Source: Thalassia testudinum (lineage: Eukaryota > Streptophyta > Magnoliopsida > Alismatales > Hydrocharitaceae). Taken from it: a stretch of DNA of 64,000 nucleotides. Location: assembly GCA_037157565.1 (NCBI GenBank), contig JAZHRO010000054.1, positions 13,251,501-13,315,500 of the forward strand, written 5' to 3'. The translations under genes were made by a program, and so were the position numbers. Position 1 is the stretch's first letter, and every line of letters begins with the position of its first letter. Under the pieces are notes generated by a model. The model made no database searches and was not told the origin of the DNA. It saw nothing but the letters and a program-made list of their open reading frames with translations. Shown piece after piece: positions 26,501 through 38,500 of this stretch.

Positions 26501-29500
26501 AATCCGATCAACCTCAACGTCAAGACCTACACATCCATGTCAATGATATTAGTAGCTCATCTTAAAAATACATATTTCTGTATATGCATGCATGATATGA
26601 TAACTTCCCAAGAAAGCATGAAAGAAGCCTTATGCCGATCATTGATCCACATGCCATGGGCAAGTTCCCCTCAAGCTTAAGCTATGGAGGGAAGTCAAAA
26701 GGACCTCTCAGCTCCAGAGGCTCAGGAGTTTTTGATGATCAAGAGACACTACAAACATATTGTTCATTTGTCCTTTTTTCTGAGTGGTAAGTGGGTTGCC
26801 ACTTGCCACCACCTCAACTTTTAGAAGACCCCTGCCCAAAAACCAAATTTATATGAAAGGAAAACCTCTAAACCAGACCCAAAAAAGTCTTTTCAAAATC
26901 ACCCATAACAAAACCAGTAAAAACAAAAATCCAATAAATAAAAGTCTTCACCTCTTTTCCTTGTTCATCTTTTAAATCATCACTCTTTGGTATCTAAAGG
27001 CCCACTAATCTCATCACCCCTTCCATGACTTCATTGCCTTGTGAATCTATTTTGATGCATTCATTTCAAGGAGCAATAATCAAAAACCTTTGAATGGGAC
27101 CTAATGAAATTGTTTAAACTCCCTCGTACTATAACCAGTAAAAACAACAAAAAATACAAGAACGAAATCTATTGTCATTTTGTTCATCTTCTACATGACC
27201 CTAGGACATCTTTTTTGAAAAGGACTCTTAGATCAACAATCTTGCCACTCTTTCCAGGATTTTGTCATAGTGTGAATCTCGGGGAGCATTCATTTGAATA
27301 GTCATACTCCATAAGTAAGCATTCATTCCAATAGTAGAATCTCTTCTTGGAGGTTTGATATAAACCTCAGTCATGGATCTCTATCTTCATAGCAACCACC
27401 CAAAAATTGCAATCTTTAGAGACATCCAGACCTTCCAGATAAGCCTCCAATCCTTGAAGAGAATGCCATCCCTATCCGACATAGGAAAAGGCCATCCCTA
27501 TCCAACATAGGAAAAGACAAGCACATATATGCAGATCTCATAGAGAAAACCATCTCCCTATGACCAACCATCATGTGCTCCCACCCAAGATTGCATAGTT
27601 AATAACTCCTACAATTCTAAGAACTCTACATCACTCTGATGAGAAAGGCATCCCACCATAACTAGAAAGACCCACATGATACTCCCATTCCCAGATGTCA
27701 ATTGTCAGTCACTGAATCCTAGAAATCCATTGCTAAAGGAAAAAGTCTCAGGATCACTTCATCAAAACTCCTTTAGTCAACCAAGCATCACACAAGAATT
27801 TGAATCTGGATACATCTCCAAGTTGGAAAAAAAAAATAGCATCAAAAGGTAAGATGTACAACACCTCTCTAAAAAGCGAAGGCACCTCTCACAGGCACCA
27901 ATCTTGCCACCCATTATAGCTTTCTGCCATGACAATCAAAGAACGTTGAGTATAACACTCCCACTATTTGCTTTGTCAATAAAGCCTCTCAATTCAATGT
28001 CCTCAAATCCAAAAAACCCAAATGGCCCCCAAGTAGACCTGTATACCTCCTCCCAAGAAGGCCAAGAAACTGCTCGCCCCTCCTTGGCACCTTTCTGGAA
28101 AAAACTCCTCAAACTGAGTTTTTTCTCCACCTTCTGAAGCAGGAAGAATACAAACACGAAGAAGATAAGAATGGCAATTAGCACCAGTCTTAAAAGAACC
28201 AGCAACTTCCTCCAACTCCATAAAAGTCTTGATTTCCACCTTACAACCTCTTCTCTACCTGTTTTGCAACCACATTCCAATCAATAGCACGCAAAGACCC
28301 ATCAAACAATGGTAAGCCCAGCTACTGCAGCAAGAGTGAGCTGACTTCTCCTTTCGAACTTTTTCCTTTTTTGGAAAGTCTTCACTTTGTCAAACTTACA
28401 ACAATAACAAAGGCTTATCTTACTAAGTGGCTTCAACTACATGTATTCTTTGCCTATACTTAAATCTATTATAAGCCATTTCTAGGCTTAAAGTAAAGTA
28501 ATCAAGATCATAATGTGGTTTCCTTCCATCATCGCTTTTTTGGCCTTCCTGCCTCCTCCTCGAGGCTCAACATCCAACTTCCCAGGCCTGACCAAGGCAT
28601 TAATCATCCTTCTCTATCCAAACCACCTTAAACATGTCTCTCTCATCTTAACCTCTATCGACACCACACATCCATTTTCTTAATAGTCTCATTAGGAATA
28701 TGATACTTCCTTGTATGGTTCCACCTTAACATCTTCATTTCTACCACAGATATCTTATGTACATGCCCGCAAATGATAATTCAATCCACAGAACCATAAT
28801 ATAGTAAGTCTTACAAAATATATATATGGCAAGTCTTACAACTATTATGTAATACTTCCCTTTATCTTTTAAGAGCCTTCTGTAAGGCTGTACTAGGAGG
28901 GGGTGAGATGTGCGTGATATGAAAGAATAATGCGGAAATGTAAATCAATCGCACGAAAAGCAATCTCACAAAGACAACGGATTTTTAAGTGGAAAGCCAA
29001 ACTCTAGTTAAAACCACCACCTAAACCTCTCGATTTAGGATTTCTCAAACGACTTAGTTAATCAAATCCACTAACCATGTCACTTAAACAGATGTGACAC
29101 AACCTCTTACAACCACATTACTTTACAATGAAGGTAGTGTAACCACAAGCCCCTCCTTTTCACGAAGAGTATTTTATCTCGCGAGGAAGACAGAAATTCG
29201 CAAAGTGAATACCCAACAAAAATAAGTTACAAATATCCTATAAAGCCACAAAGTAAATATGTCAAACTTAGCTTCTATAGCCAAAGGATACTTCCCTAAG
29301 ATGGAAGTGCGTCGACTAACAGCACGGTATGAATCACGCAAGGCACGTAGACCCTCTCGTATATGTGAAGGCGGGAGAGTGAGTATGCAGCTAAGATGGT
29401 GCTCTCAAATGTGAGGTGATCTTGGAGAGCAGCAACTTCTCTTCTTGATGATTTTTCTCTTCTCTTGGGCACAATAGATGTGGAAGTACTCTATCAAGGT

Positions 29501-32500
29501 GTGTTTTTCTTAGGAAGGGTGCTCCTCTATTTACAGAGGTCCTAGGAAGGCTTTAGAAGGCTTGGAAGCCTCTTGAAGATGTTGGGAACAAGGCTCAAGA
29601 GATTGGGCAAAAATCCTAATGAAATCAGGGTTAATAATGAGTCTAACAGGGTTTTCAGACGTCTGGATTTATGGTCAGATGTCTAGGACTTAGTCTAATC
29701 TGATAGTAGGGATTGATATATATATATCGGCGATATATCGCCAATTTATCGGTATCGCCGAGTCAGCACATATCAATATTACCCTTAATATCTTTTTTCC
29801 ATGACATCGTCAATATATCAACGATATCATGGACTTTTGTTGAACTTTACAGCTACACATGCTAGTGTTCTTACTCCCTTGTAATCCATCAAATCTGTCA
29901 ACTTTAAAGTTGTACTTCCTCTGTTGACAATTCAGTTATTGCACTTGGTTTTACTTATTGAAAAATATGAAGATTCTAAAACGTAAGTGAGAAATACATT
30001 AGCATCTTTAAACCTCTATAAAAAGATGCATAAAACCAAATACTTTGATAATCCATAGGGGTATCGAAAGGGCTATCTTGTCATCTTTCTTTGATTAAAG
30101 GAAGTCATCCATGATAGTTCTTTCCTTCTTTCCACCACAACAACATAGGGTTGACAAGCTCACTTATTTCAACATGGTTTATCTAAGTACTTGCGCACTG
30201 GTGCTTTGGTGTTTTATTGATCTCTACTAATCTTACAAACTGTGCATTATGCTATGATGGGCACAATTTCTCTCTAGTTATTTGACCATTTATATTTGTT
30301 CATTATATACTCCTATCTAATCTAAATCATATCTTCTATCACCAAGTACATCTTTTGTAATATTATTTATGAGTTCATATCTTGAGATCGTAATGAGAAG
30401 AGTAATAGGGTAATTCACGAAATCTGAGGCAGGTCAATGAGAAAAAGAAGAGTATTGGAATAGAGAGTATGTTGAAACTGATAAGAAAATCAGTACAACT
30501 AAGACATGATTTCAATTGTCAACAATATGCTATGACCATTTTTCAATTATTATCATATTCTATATACTTTCTTTTCAATATATGACTTTGTCAATATGCG
30601 ACTAGTGCATTTCTATTATGTTTTCATTCAAAATTTATGATTTTTGTCTTCTAAACATTTCTTCATGACGTTTTAGTTATTAAAATAACTCCGCCTATGT
30701 TGAGGTTCATGTGCCTTTTCATTGCTGGTCTCAAGTCCAGGTAAAGGAGGAGGGTTGCGTTAGGTAGCCGACAGCCAGCGAAAATTTTGTCGGATCTTTA
30801 AACATTGATTGTAGCAAACACTCAGATTTCGTTGGGATGTTCCCTACTTGCGACGCGCTGCATCGACGCCCGGGTGTAGTGTTAAATGAGCAAGGGTTCT
30901 CGCGTGAAGAACGCATGCGAATAAAGAAGTTAATTCCGCTACATCGCCGCCCGGATGTAGTCCAAAATGAGCAAGGGTTCTCGCATGAGAAACGCATGCG
31001 AGTAAAGAAGTTAGTTCTGGTACATCACCGCCCGGATGTAGTCCAAAATTAGCAAGGGTTCTCGCATGAGGAACGCATGCAAGTAAAGAAGCTAGTTCCA
31101 CCACTTCGTCATCAAAGAGTGTCACAAAGAATGCTGAAATTCGGTAGTTGGAATATTGGTACTTTGACCAGCAAGATCATGGAGATTGTGGATACAATGG
31201 TAAGGAGAAGAATTCAAATTCTTTACCTTCAAGAGACTAAGTGGGTTGGAGAAAAAGCAATGGAAATTGAGAGAACAGGTTTCAAACTATGGTATTCAGG
31301 AAGGGACAAAGGTAGAAACGGCGTGGACATTATAATTCATAAGGATTTGAAGAAGAGTGTGGTTGAGGTTAAGAGATTAGGTGATCGAATTATTTTGATA
31401 AAATTAATCTTAGAAGAAGAGATCTTGAATATCATTTCAATTTATGTACCTCAAGTTGGTTTGGAGGAAAGAATAAAGAACAAATTTTGGGGAAAGCTTG
31501 ATATGATAATTCAAGGAATCCCACAAAGAGAAATGATTTTCTTGGGTGGAGATTTAAATGGGCATGTAGGAAAAGATGCTTTAGAGCATGCAGGAGTGCA
31601 TGGAAATCATGATTTTGGTGTTAAGAATGAAGGGAAGACATTCCTTGGTTTCGCTATGGCTTATGATCTTTTCATAGCAAATATTTCTTCAAAAAACGGG
31701 AAGAGCATTTGATTACATATAAAAGTGACTTAACAAGAACACAGATCAATTACTTTGCTTTGAGAAGAAGGGATCGTTTATCTTGTAAAGATTGCAAGAT
31801 TATTCCATGGGAGAGTTTAACTGCTCAACATCGTCTTTTGGTGTTAGATGTTCATTTAAAGAAGGCAAAGGAGAGAAAATTAATGTCTAAGAATTTGAGA
31901 ATTAAATGGTGAAATCTTAAGAAAGAGCAAGTGAGATTTAAAGAGAAGATGATGCAATAAAAGACTTGGGATCTTGATGGTAGTGCTGATGAAATGTAGT
32001 TAAATATGGCAAACTGTATTAGGAAGGTGGCAAAGGAGGTGTTAAGCGTGTCTAAAGGAGGTGTTCCAGGACAAAAGGAGGCTTGGTGGTGGAGTCAGGA
32101 AATGCAAGAGAAGCTTCAAATTAAAAGAGCCTGTTTTAAAGCCTTATATCAAGATAAGACCGATGAAAATATGGAAAACTACAAAAGAGCAAAGAAAGAA
32201 GCAAAGAAAATAATTAGTGAAGCAAAAGCAAAAGTTTGGGAGCATTTTTATAAGAAACTTGATTCTAAAGAAGGTGTAAAAGATATTTTCAAGTTAGCTA
32301 AAGCAAGAGAGCGGAAAGCAAAGGACCTTACGCATGTAAAATGCATCAAGGATGAAGGAAAGGTGCTTATAGCTAGTGAGGATATAAAGAAAAGATGGAA
32401 AAGATATTTTCATAAGTTATTTAATGAAAAACAAAAGAATGATATCTTAGGGGAGTTAGTTAACTCAGAAGAGTATGTGAATCGATCATGTTATCGAATG

Positions 32501-35500
32501 ATACAAAAGAAAGAAGTAGAGGAGGCTTTGAAGATGATAAAAAGTGGGAGGGTTGTTGGGCCTGATAATATTCCTATAGACGTTTGGAGAATGACGGGAG
32601 AACGGGATATGACTTGGCTCACAAATTTATTTAATACTATGTGGAAAGGCAAGAAGATGCCAGAGGAATGGAGGAAAAGTTTTGCGATACCTTTATACAA
32701 GAACAAGGGTGACATACAAGATTATTCCAACTATAGAGGTATTAAGTTGATGAGTCATACAATGAAAATTTGGGAAATAATAATTGAAAGAAGGGTGAGG
32801 CAAGTCTCTATAGTAACTGAAATCAATTTGGCTTTATGCCAGGCAGGTCTACTATTGAGACAATACATCTCTTGACACGTATGATGGAGACATACAAAGT
32901 GAAGAAAAAGGATTTACATATGATTTTTATTGATTTGGAGAAGGCCTATGATTCTGTCCGAAAAGATCTTGTGGAAAATTCTGGAGAAGAGACAAGTGTC
33001 AGTTATATATATCAACCTCATAAAGGATATGTACTGTGGAGCAGCAACTTGTGTAAAGACTAAGGATGTTTTGACAGACTACTTTGATATCACAATTGGT
33101 CTACATCAAGGTTCGACTTTAAACCCTTAACTTTTTGCCTTGATCATGGATGAATTGACGAAGCATATCCAAGTTGAGGTACCTTGGTATATGCTTTTTA
33201 CTGATGACATTATGTTGGTTGATGAGATAAGAGATGGAGTGAACAGAAAACTTGAGCTTTGGAAAGAAGCCCTGGAAGACAAAGGATTATGCATAAGTAG
33301 GACGAAGACTGAGTATATGGAATGCAAGTTTAGTAGTAGAGGGAACAATGAAGGGATTGATGTAAAAATTGGAGAATGGTGCATTCCAATGAAAGATATT
33401 TTTAAATACTTGGGATCCATTTTCCAACATGATGGTGCAATTGATGGAGACATTACACATAGAATTAATACAGGGTGGTTGAAATGGAATGGTGCTTCTG
33501 GTGTTCTTTATGATAAGAGAGTTCCTTTAAAAGTCAAAGGAAAATACTATCGAGCTGTAATAAGACCAGTCATGTTGTACGATTCTGAATGCTGGGTTAC
33601 AAACTATAGGCATGTACAGAAGATGTTTATGGCAGAAATGAAGATGTTAAGATGAATGTGTGTTCATACAAGAAAAAATCGTATTTCAAATGAACTTATT
33701 AGAAAAAGGATTAGGGTGGCACCGATAGAGGATAAAATGAGAGAGGCCCGTCTAAGATGGTTTAGACATTTACAAAGAAGACCACTAGATGCTCCAGTTA
33801 GGAGATGCGAGAAGTTGGAGGCTGAACCTACTAAGAGAGGGTGAGGAAGACCAAACAAGTGTTGGAAGGAAACTATTAAGTACGACCTCAATTACTTTAA
33901 TTTAAATCCTGAAATAGCTGAAAATCGATTTGTGTGGAGGCAAAGAATCCATATAGCCGACCCCACTTAGTATGGGAAAAGGCTTGATTGTTGTATTAGT
34001 TATTAAAATGTTAATTTTCATAAGACCAAACAAGTGTTGGAAGGAAACTATTAAGTACGACCTCAATTACTTTAATTTAAATCCTGAAATAGCTGAAAAT
34101 CGATTTGTGTGGAGGCAAAGAATCCATATAGCCAACCCCACTTAGTATGGGAAAAGGCTTGATTGTTGTTGTATTAGTTATTAAAATGTTAATTTTCATA
34201 AAATTTGTGACATTTTGTGACATTTTGAGCCTTTCTGAGTAATTTCCCCAAAATTCACTTATATCGACGATATATCCTTTTTTGACTTGTCAATACGATA
34301 TCAATATCGATACTTAAAACCTTGTCTAATAGTCGAACATCTGATCTTGAAGGGTTGATGATCCTTGATTGATTTGGATGTAGACAGACGTCAAACAAAG
34401 CATTTTAAGAAATCTAGGAAAGTTTTCAGACATCTAATTCTAAGACGAGTTTGTTCCTGTTTTGACTGGATCCAAACAGAGTTCTAGAGATTTTAGGTCA
34501 GACGGCATATCGGACTTCTGGTAAAGTGTCTAGATGTCTGAAAAGAGGATTCTTTGCAGGAATGAATTTCCTAAAAAGCAAACGGCTATAAGGTCTGACA
34601 AAAAGTAGATTGGGTCAGATTTAGCCTAACGTCTCTATATTAGACATCTGGACGATTCTACGGACATCTGAAAAGAAATATTAATACTATTAAAGGTGAT
34701 CCTAGAACATCATGTTCTGACAGACCAATGGTCATATTCCTAGACATCCGTCAAGGTCACCAGACGTTGTCTGAGACGTCTAGACTATAGGCCGATCGTC
34801 TGAGAGTAATGGTTGGAGAACACTACCTCCAGCCTAAGTATCTGAACGTCTGTACAAATTATCAAACATCTTAAAAGTCAGTATCAAACATTTGATGATC
34901 AAGGTAGACTTCTGATTTCTATATTGATTTTCTGATTTTATTCTAAGGTTTGCCTAAGTGTCCTAGTGTAGGAATAGTGTTCCTAGGACTAAGGTAAGGT
35001 AGCTTGGGCTCTTTAACAATAAATCTAAGAAAATAAAGAGTAAAGAACATAATAAATACATAATCCAAGAACAAAATAGACTTTCTATCATATTCTTCAT
35101 CTTTAAGCTCCCGCTCCAAGCGAAGCTCCATCTTCTCTTCTCCTCCACCAAGCTCCTTTAATCCGCCATGGATGCGAGCTTGAGCTCCTTCACACTTGAA
35201 TTCTTTTGCATTATTCCTGAAACTTAAAGTCAATGCAAATGTTAAATATAAAATATTTTATTATCATCGAAATCAACGATCGTGGTGCTCATGCACCAAC
35301 ATCTTCTCACATAGAATATTATATGCCCCTTCAATTTCAACAAACCTACACTAACCTTCATTTTTTATTTATAGTAGTTCGACCTCCCAAAGGCGACGTA
35401 GAGATGGAGAAGGTCGGATGTGTCTGGAACTTCGCGAGCAAACAAGATGAAAGAAATCTCACTCCATACCATCATGCAAGAAAACCAGGTCACCCTTCCC

Positions 35501-38500
35501 TTCCTTTGATCTTTCTTTTTGCCTACTGGATTTCAAGATGAAGGAACGAAGTTAGTCGAAATAAGTCGACAAGTCTCACGATTCCAAGGAAGGACCTCCT
35601 TTAGTGAGTGGCCTACCCATCTATGTGCATTAATCTCTATATCAAACTTAAACCCCAAGATATCACCAAGTAAATTTTGAAAAGCATATGAGTATATTCT
35701 CAGCACAACCTTCGAATCCTCCTATGAAGAAGATGATAATATCCACATGGAATGATTCTAGTCATGTCCGCAATGCTAACGCCTTGAAAATCCTCCTTTA
35801 CAAGCAAAGAAAAAAAAGAGGTAGCAAGAGCAACTACGACCAACATAGATGGAAGAACAAAAGGACACCCCTACATAACCCCTTGTTGGGTTTGAATCTA
35901 TCCATCCTTTGGCTTTCCATAACCAACACTAAAAAAGAATTAGTTGCAAATTATAATACACCTCTTTATCCAATAAATCCATAAATGAACTTGGGCTTAT
36001 GTAGCAACTCCAAAAGAGGGGCCAGTCCAAAGAGTCATAGGCATTTGTGAAATCAACCTTTAAATGGAAAACGCCTATACTCCTCTGGTAACAAACAATA
36101 ATCTATGGTCATCACAATGCCAACCACCAAGTGTTCCCCCTCCCCCAATAAAAAGTTGTATACACTATAGTACTAATGTCTTCAATCACTTCCAACAATC
36201 AATCAATTAGAACCTTTAGCACAATGAGATACATCGCATCAAATAGAGAAACTGTGTTGTAATCTTCAATCCAATCCATCAAACTCTTCTTTGGCAACAA
36301 AATATAAGAGATTTATTCAATCTTACAAACCTTTATTTCATTTCCCTCCCCAAATTCTTCTAACACCTGCCTAAGATATGGTCCCTGGACCCACAACCAT
36401 CCAAATGCCCTGAAAAAGACAAGAAACCCATGTGAACCATGAAACCCCTGCATAAAGGCCAAACGGCCTTTTTCACTTCTATCTGTGTTAAGATTAGTCT
36501 AATTAGTCTATTTTTATATTTGATTAGTTTTATGAGGGCCTCTTATGTAATTTTCCTCTTTTTCTAATCCTTTATATAATGAGGGTTAAGGTTTCTAATA
36601 TTGATATGAAAGTTCATTTCTATTGAAATGATATTTTTCTTAAGAGGAAAAAGGATGGTTAGCATTCAGTAACCATCCAAATCTTCTAACATGATATTAA
36701 CACAGTGGTCATTGGCTAGTGATCAATACCCACCTTCATTCTCATCTCTTTCTCGTTCTCCAACAAAAAAAAGAAGAAACCCTAATCCCGAGGTTTCTTG
36801 TTAAGAGGACACTCAATCTCCTTTAGAAGGCGTCACCGTTGTCACCAGGTCCCCCATCGACTAACAACCCCTCTAGTGAGCATCGTCAATCGCCAGCCAC
36901 TAGCTATCGACTGTAAGAGCCCAAATCCAGTCACTGCTTTCAGCAGCAGCCATCGCAAGGGCCCTCTTTAGACCACATCTTGCCTATGCCCTCGAGTGGG
37001 TCACCAAAGATCCACTTTGGATCTCTCTACGGTCTGGTAGAGGGACCCTTGCGACCCTACCTCACTACCTACACTTAACAGGAGCACCTCCAAGCTCCAG
37101 CACTAGGGCGATGCCACCAGTCTCCTTTGTTGCCCACCAACTACTATTGTTGGTCACCAATCGCCACCGGGAGACTCCTTTAAGTTAGCCACAAACTTTG
37201 ATGGCCTTGGATAGTTCACAACAATACTCTGTGACAAGTTTTGGTAAGATTTTCCTCACCATCAAACTTGGTTGAGGTGTCTTGATGAATTAGAGACTTG
37301 GTTGAGGTGGCTTGATGCGCTAGAGGTTATGCTACTCTTCTTGTGATTTGTCTGAGCTCTAGCTGAGGACAAAATGGCACCAAAAGAGTCGTTGGAAGTG
37401 GCATTGGGGCAAACGATGGAGATGAGTACTTACAATAGTCCATTCTTTGGTTCTATGGATAAGTTGGATGAGATCAACTATGCCTAATGGTCACAAACCT
37501 TCTTGATGACCATAGAAGGTCACGATAAGGACCATATATTCCTTAAATCGACGCCCACACAGAAGAGTGGCAAGAATGCTGCATGGAAGAAAGATAATAC
37601 CATGATCCCTACATGGATCATGAATTCTATCATTCCTCGAATTTGAGATAAGATTACATATTACAAGGCTGCTAAGGAAATGCGGGATAGCTTGAAAGAC
37701 GTGTAGTCTCATCAGAAAAACTCCAGCAAAGTTTTCCCAATTTATAGTGGGATGACACATCTCCAACAAGAGGGCAAGTCTCTCTCATTATACTACTCCA
37801 TCCTTAAGGCATTATTTGACACGTATAGTGATCGTCGCCCAATCTGCACATGTAAGCGACAGAAGGCATATCGGAAGGAGGTTGCAATTCTTCAATTTCT
37901 AGCTAAATTAGGACCAAAGTATGCTGCGGCACTATCCCAGATTTTGACCATGCTGAAGCTTCAACACTTGAGGAAGCTTATAGTAGGATGAGTCGAATTA
38001 CAATACCTTTAGTTGCTGCGACACCTGAACTGTAGACCTCGACTTCGATTGCAAGTTATAGTCGAGGGCATGAATCAATCCCTACCCGAGTACATAATAG
38101 GGGATATGAGTCTCAAGTAATGCTGTCAATCCAAAAGGCAACACCAAGGCGACAAGTCCTATAATTGTCATAAGCAAGAGGCAACAAAAAGGTAATAGCC
38201 CAATTAAATTTAGGCAACTCTTTTTTTTTTTAACTATATATGCCTTAGTAACTTAGTTACAATAACATTATCTTAGTTATACGTATTTAAATCATATCTG
38301 ATAACTTATTTATCTCATTTATATTATATAATATAATAGCAATAATAGAAATATCAATAGTTTATTTTATATGCAAGAAACCCAATCACTTGCAATCAAT
38401 TTTGGAATAAAACTTAATAGATAATATTATCTATATGTTATTATCACATTATTGTGTGTATATTGAAACGAGGAAGAATGGTTATCCATTTGATAACCAC

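Larger units (their letters stand above)
30701..34200 (+). mobile_element. RTE-clade LINE copy 1
   Basis: Starts near TTGAGGTTCATGTGCC, as copy 2 does. A three-fold 81-bp repeat occupies 30890-31120. An endonuclease follows ([32 protein letters not shown]), then RT ([37 protein letters not shown]) and the C-terminal region. The 3' end CCCACTTAGTATGGGAAAAG, then GCTTGATTGTTGT, is typical of plant RTE. The last 175 bp are duplicated (33847-34020 repeated at 34025-34200). Frameshifts and stops are numerous. Confidence 0.93.
29700..34323. mobile_element. Unclassified TATCG-rich element carrying an RTE LINE
   Basis: Flanked by GTCTAAT at 29693-29699 and 34324-34330. The ends are rich in GATATATCG words, including the palindrome GGCGATATATCGCC near 29727. 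At the right end are ATATCGACGATATATCC and GATATCAATATCGATAC. The middle is occupied by RTE copy 1. No transposase is seen, and the ends are inferred. Confidence 0.5.
28875..34935. repeat. LTR-like repeat block (28875-29692 and 34331-34935) split by an insertion
   Basis: The left part starts with AGGAGGGGGTGAGATG and carries GTCAGATGTCTAGG and TTCAGACGTCTGGA motifs. The right part (34331-34935) carries many AGACRTCTG motifs, so the two look like halves of one repeat interrupted by the element at 29700-34323. It resembles plant LTR or leader DNA, but no proteins or clean ends are visible. Confidence 0.45.

Noticed and set aside
30890..31120. CRISPR-like direct repeats
   Set aside because: The 81-bp contiguous repeats have no spacers and lie in a eukaryotic RTE LINE.
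35233..35984. Short plus-strand open frames suggesting small genes in intron 2
   Set aside because: The surrounding minus-strand text reads as LINE RT remnants, and the frames lack similarity to proteins I know.
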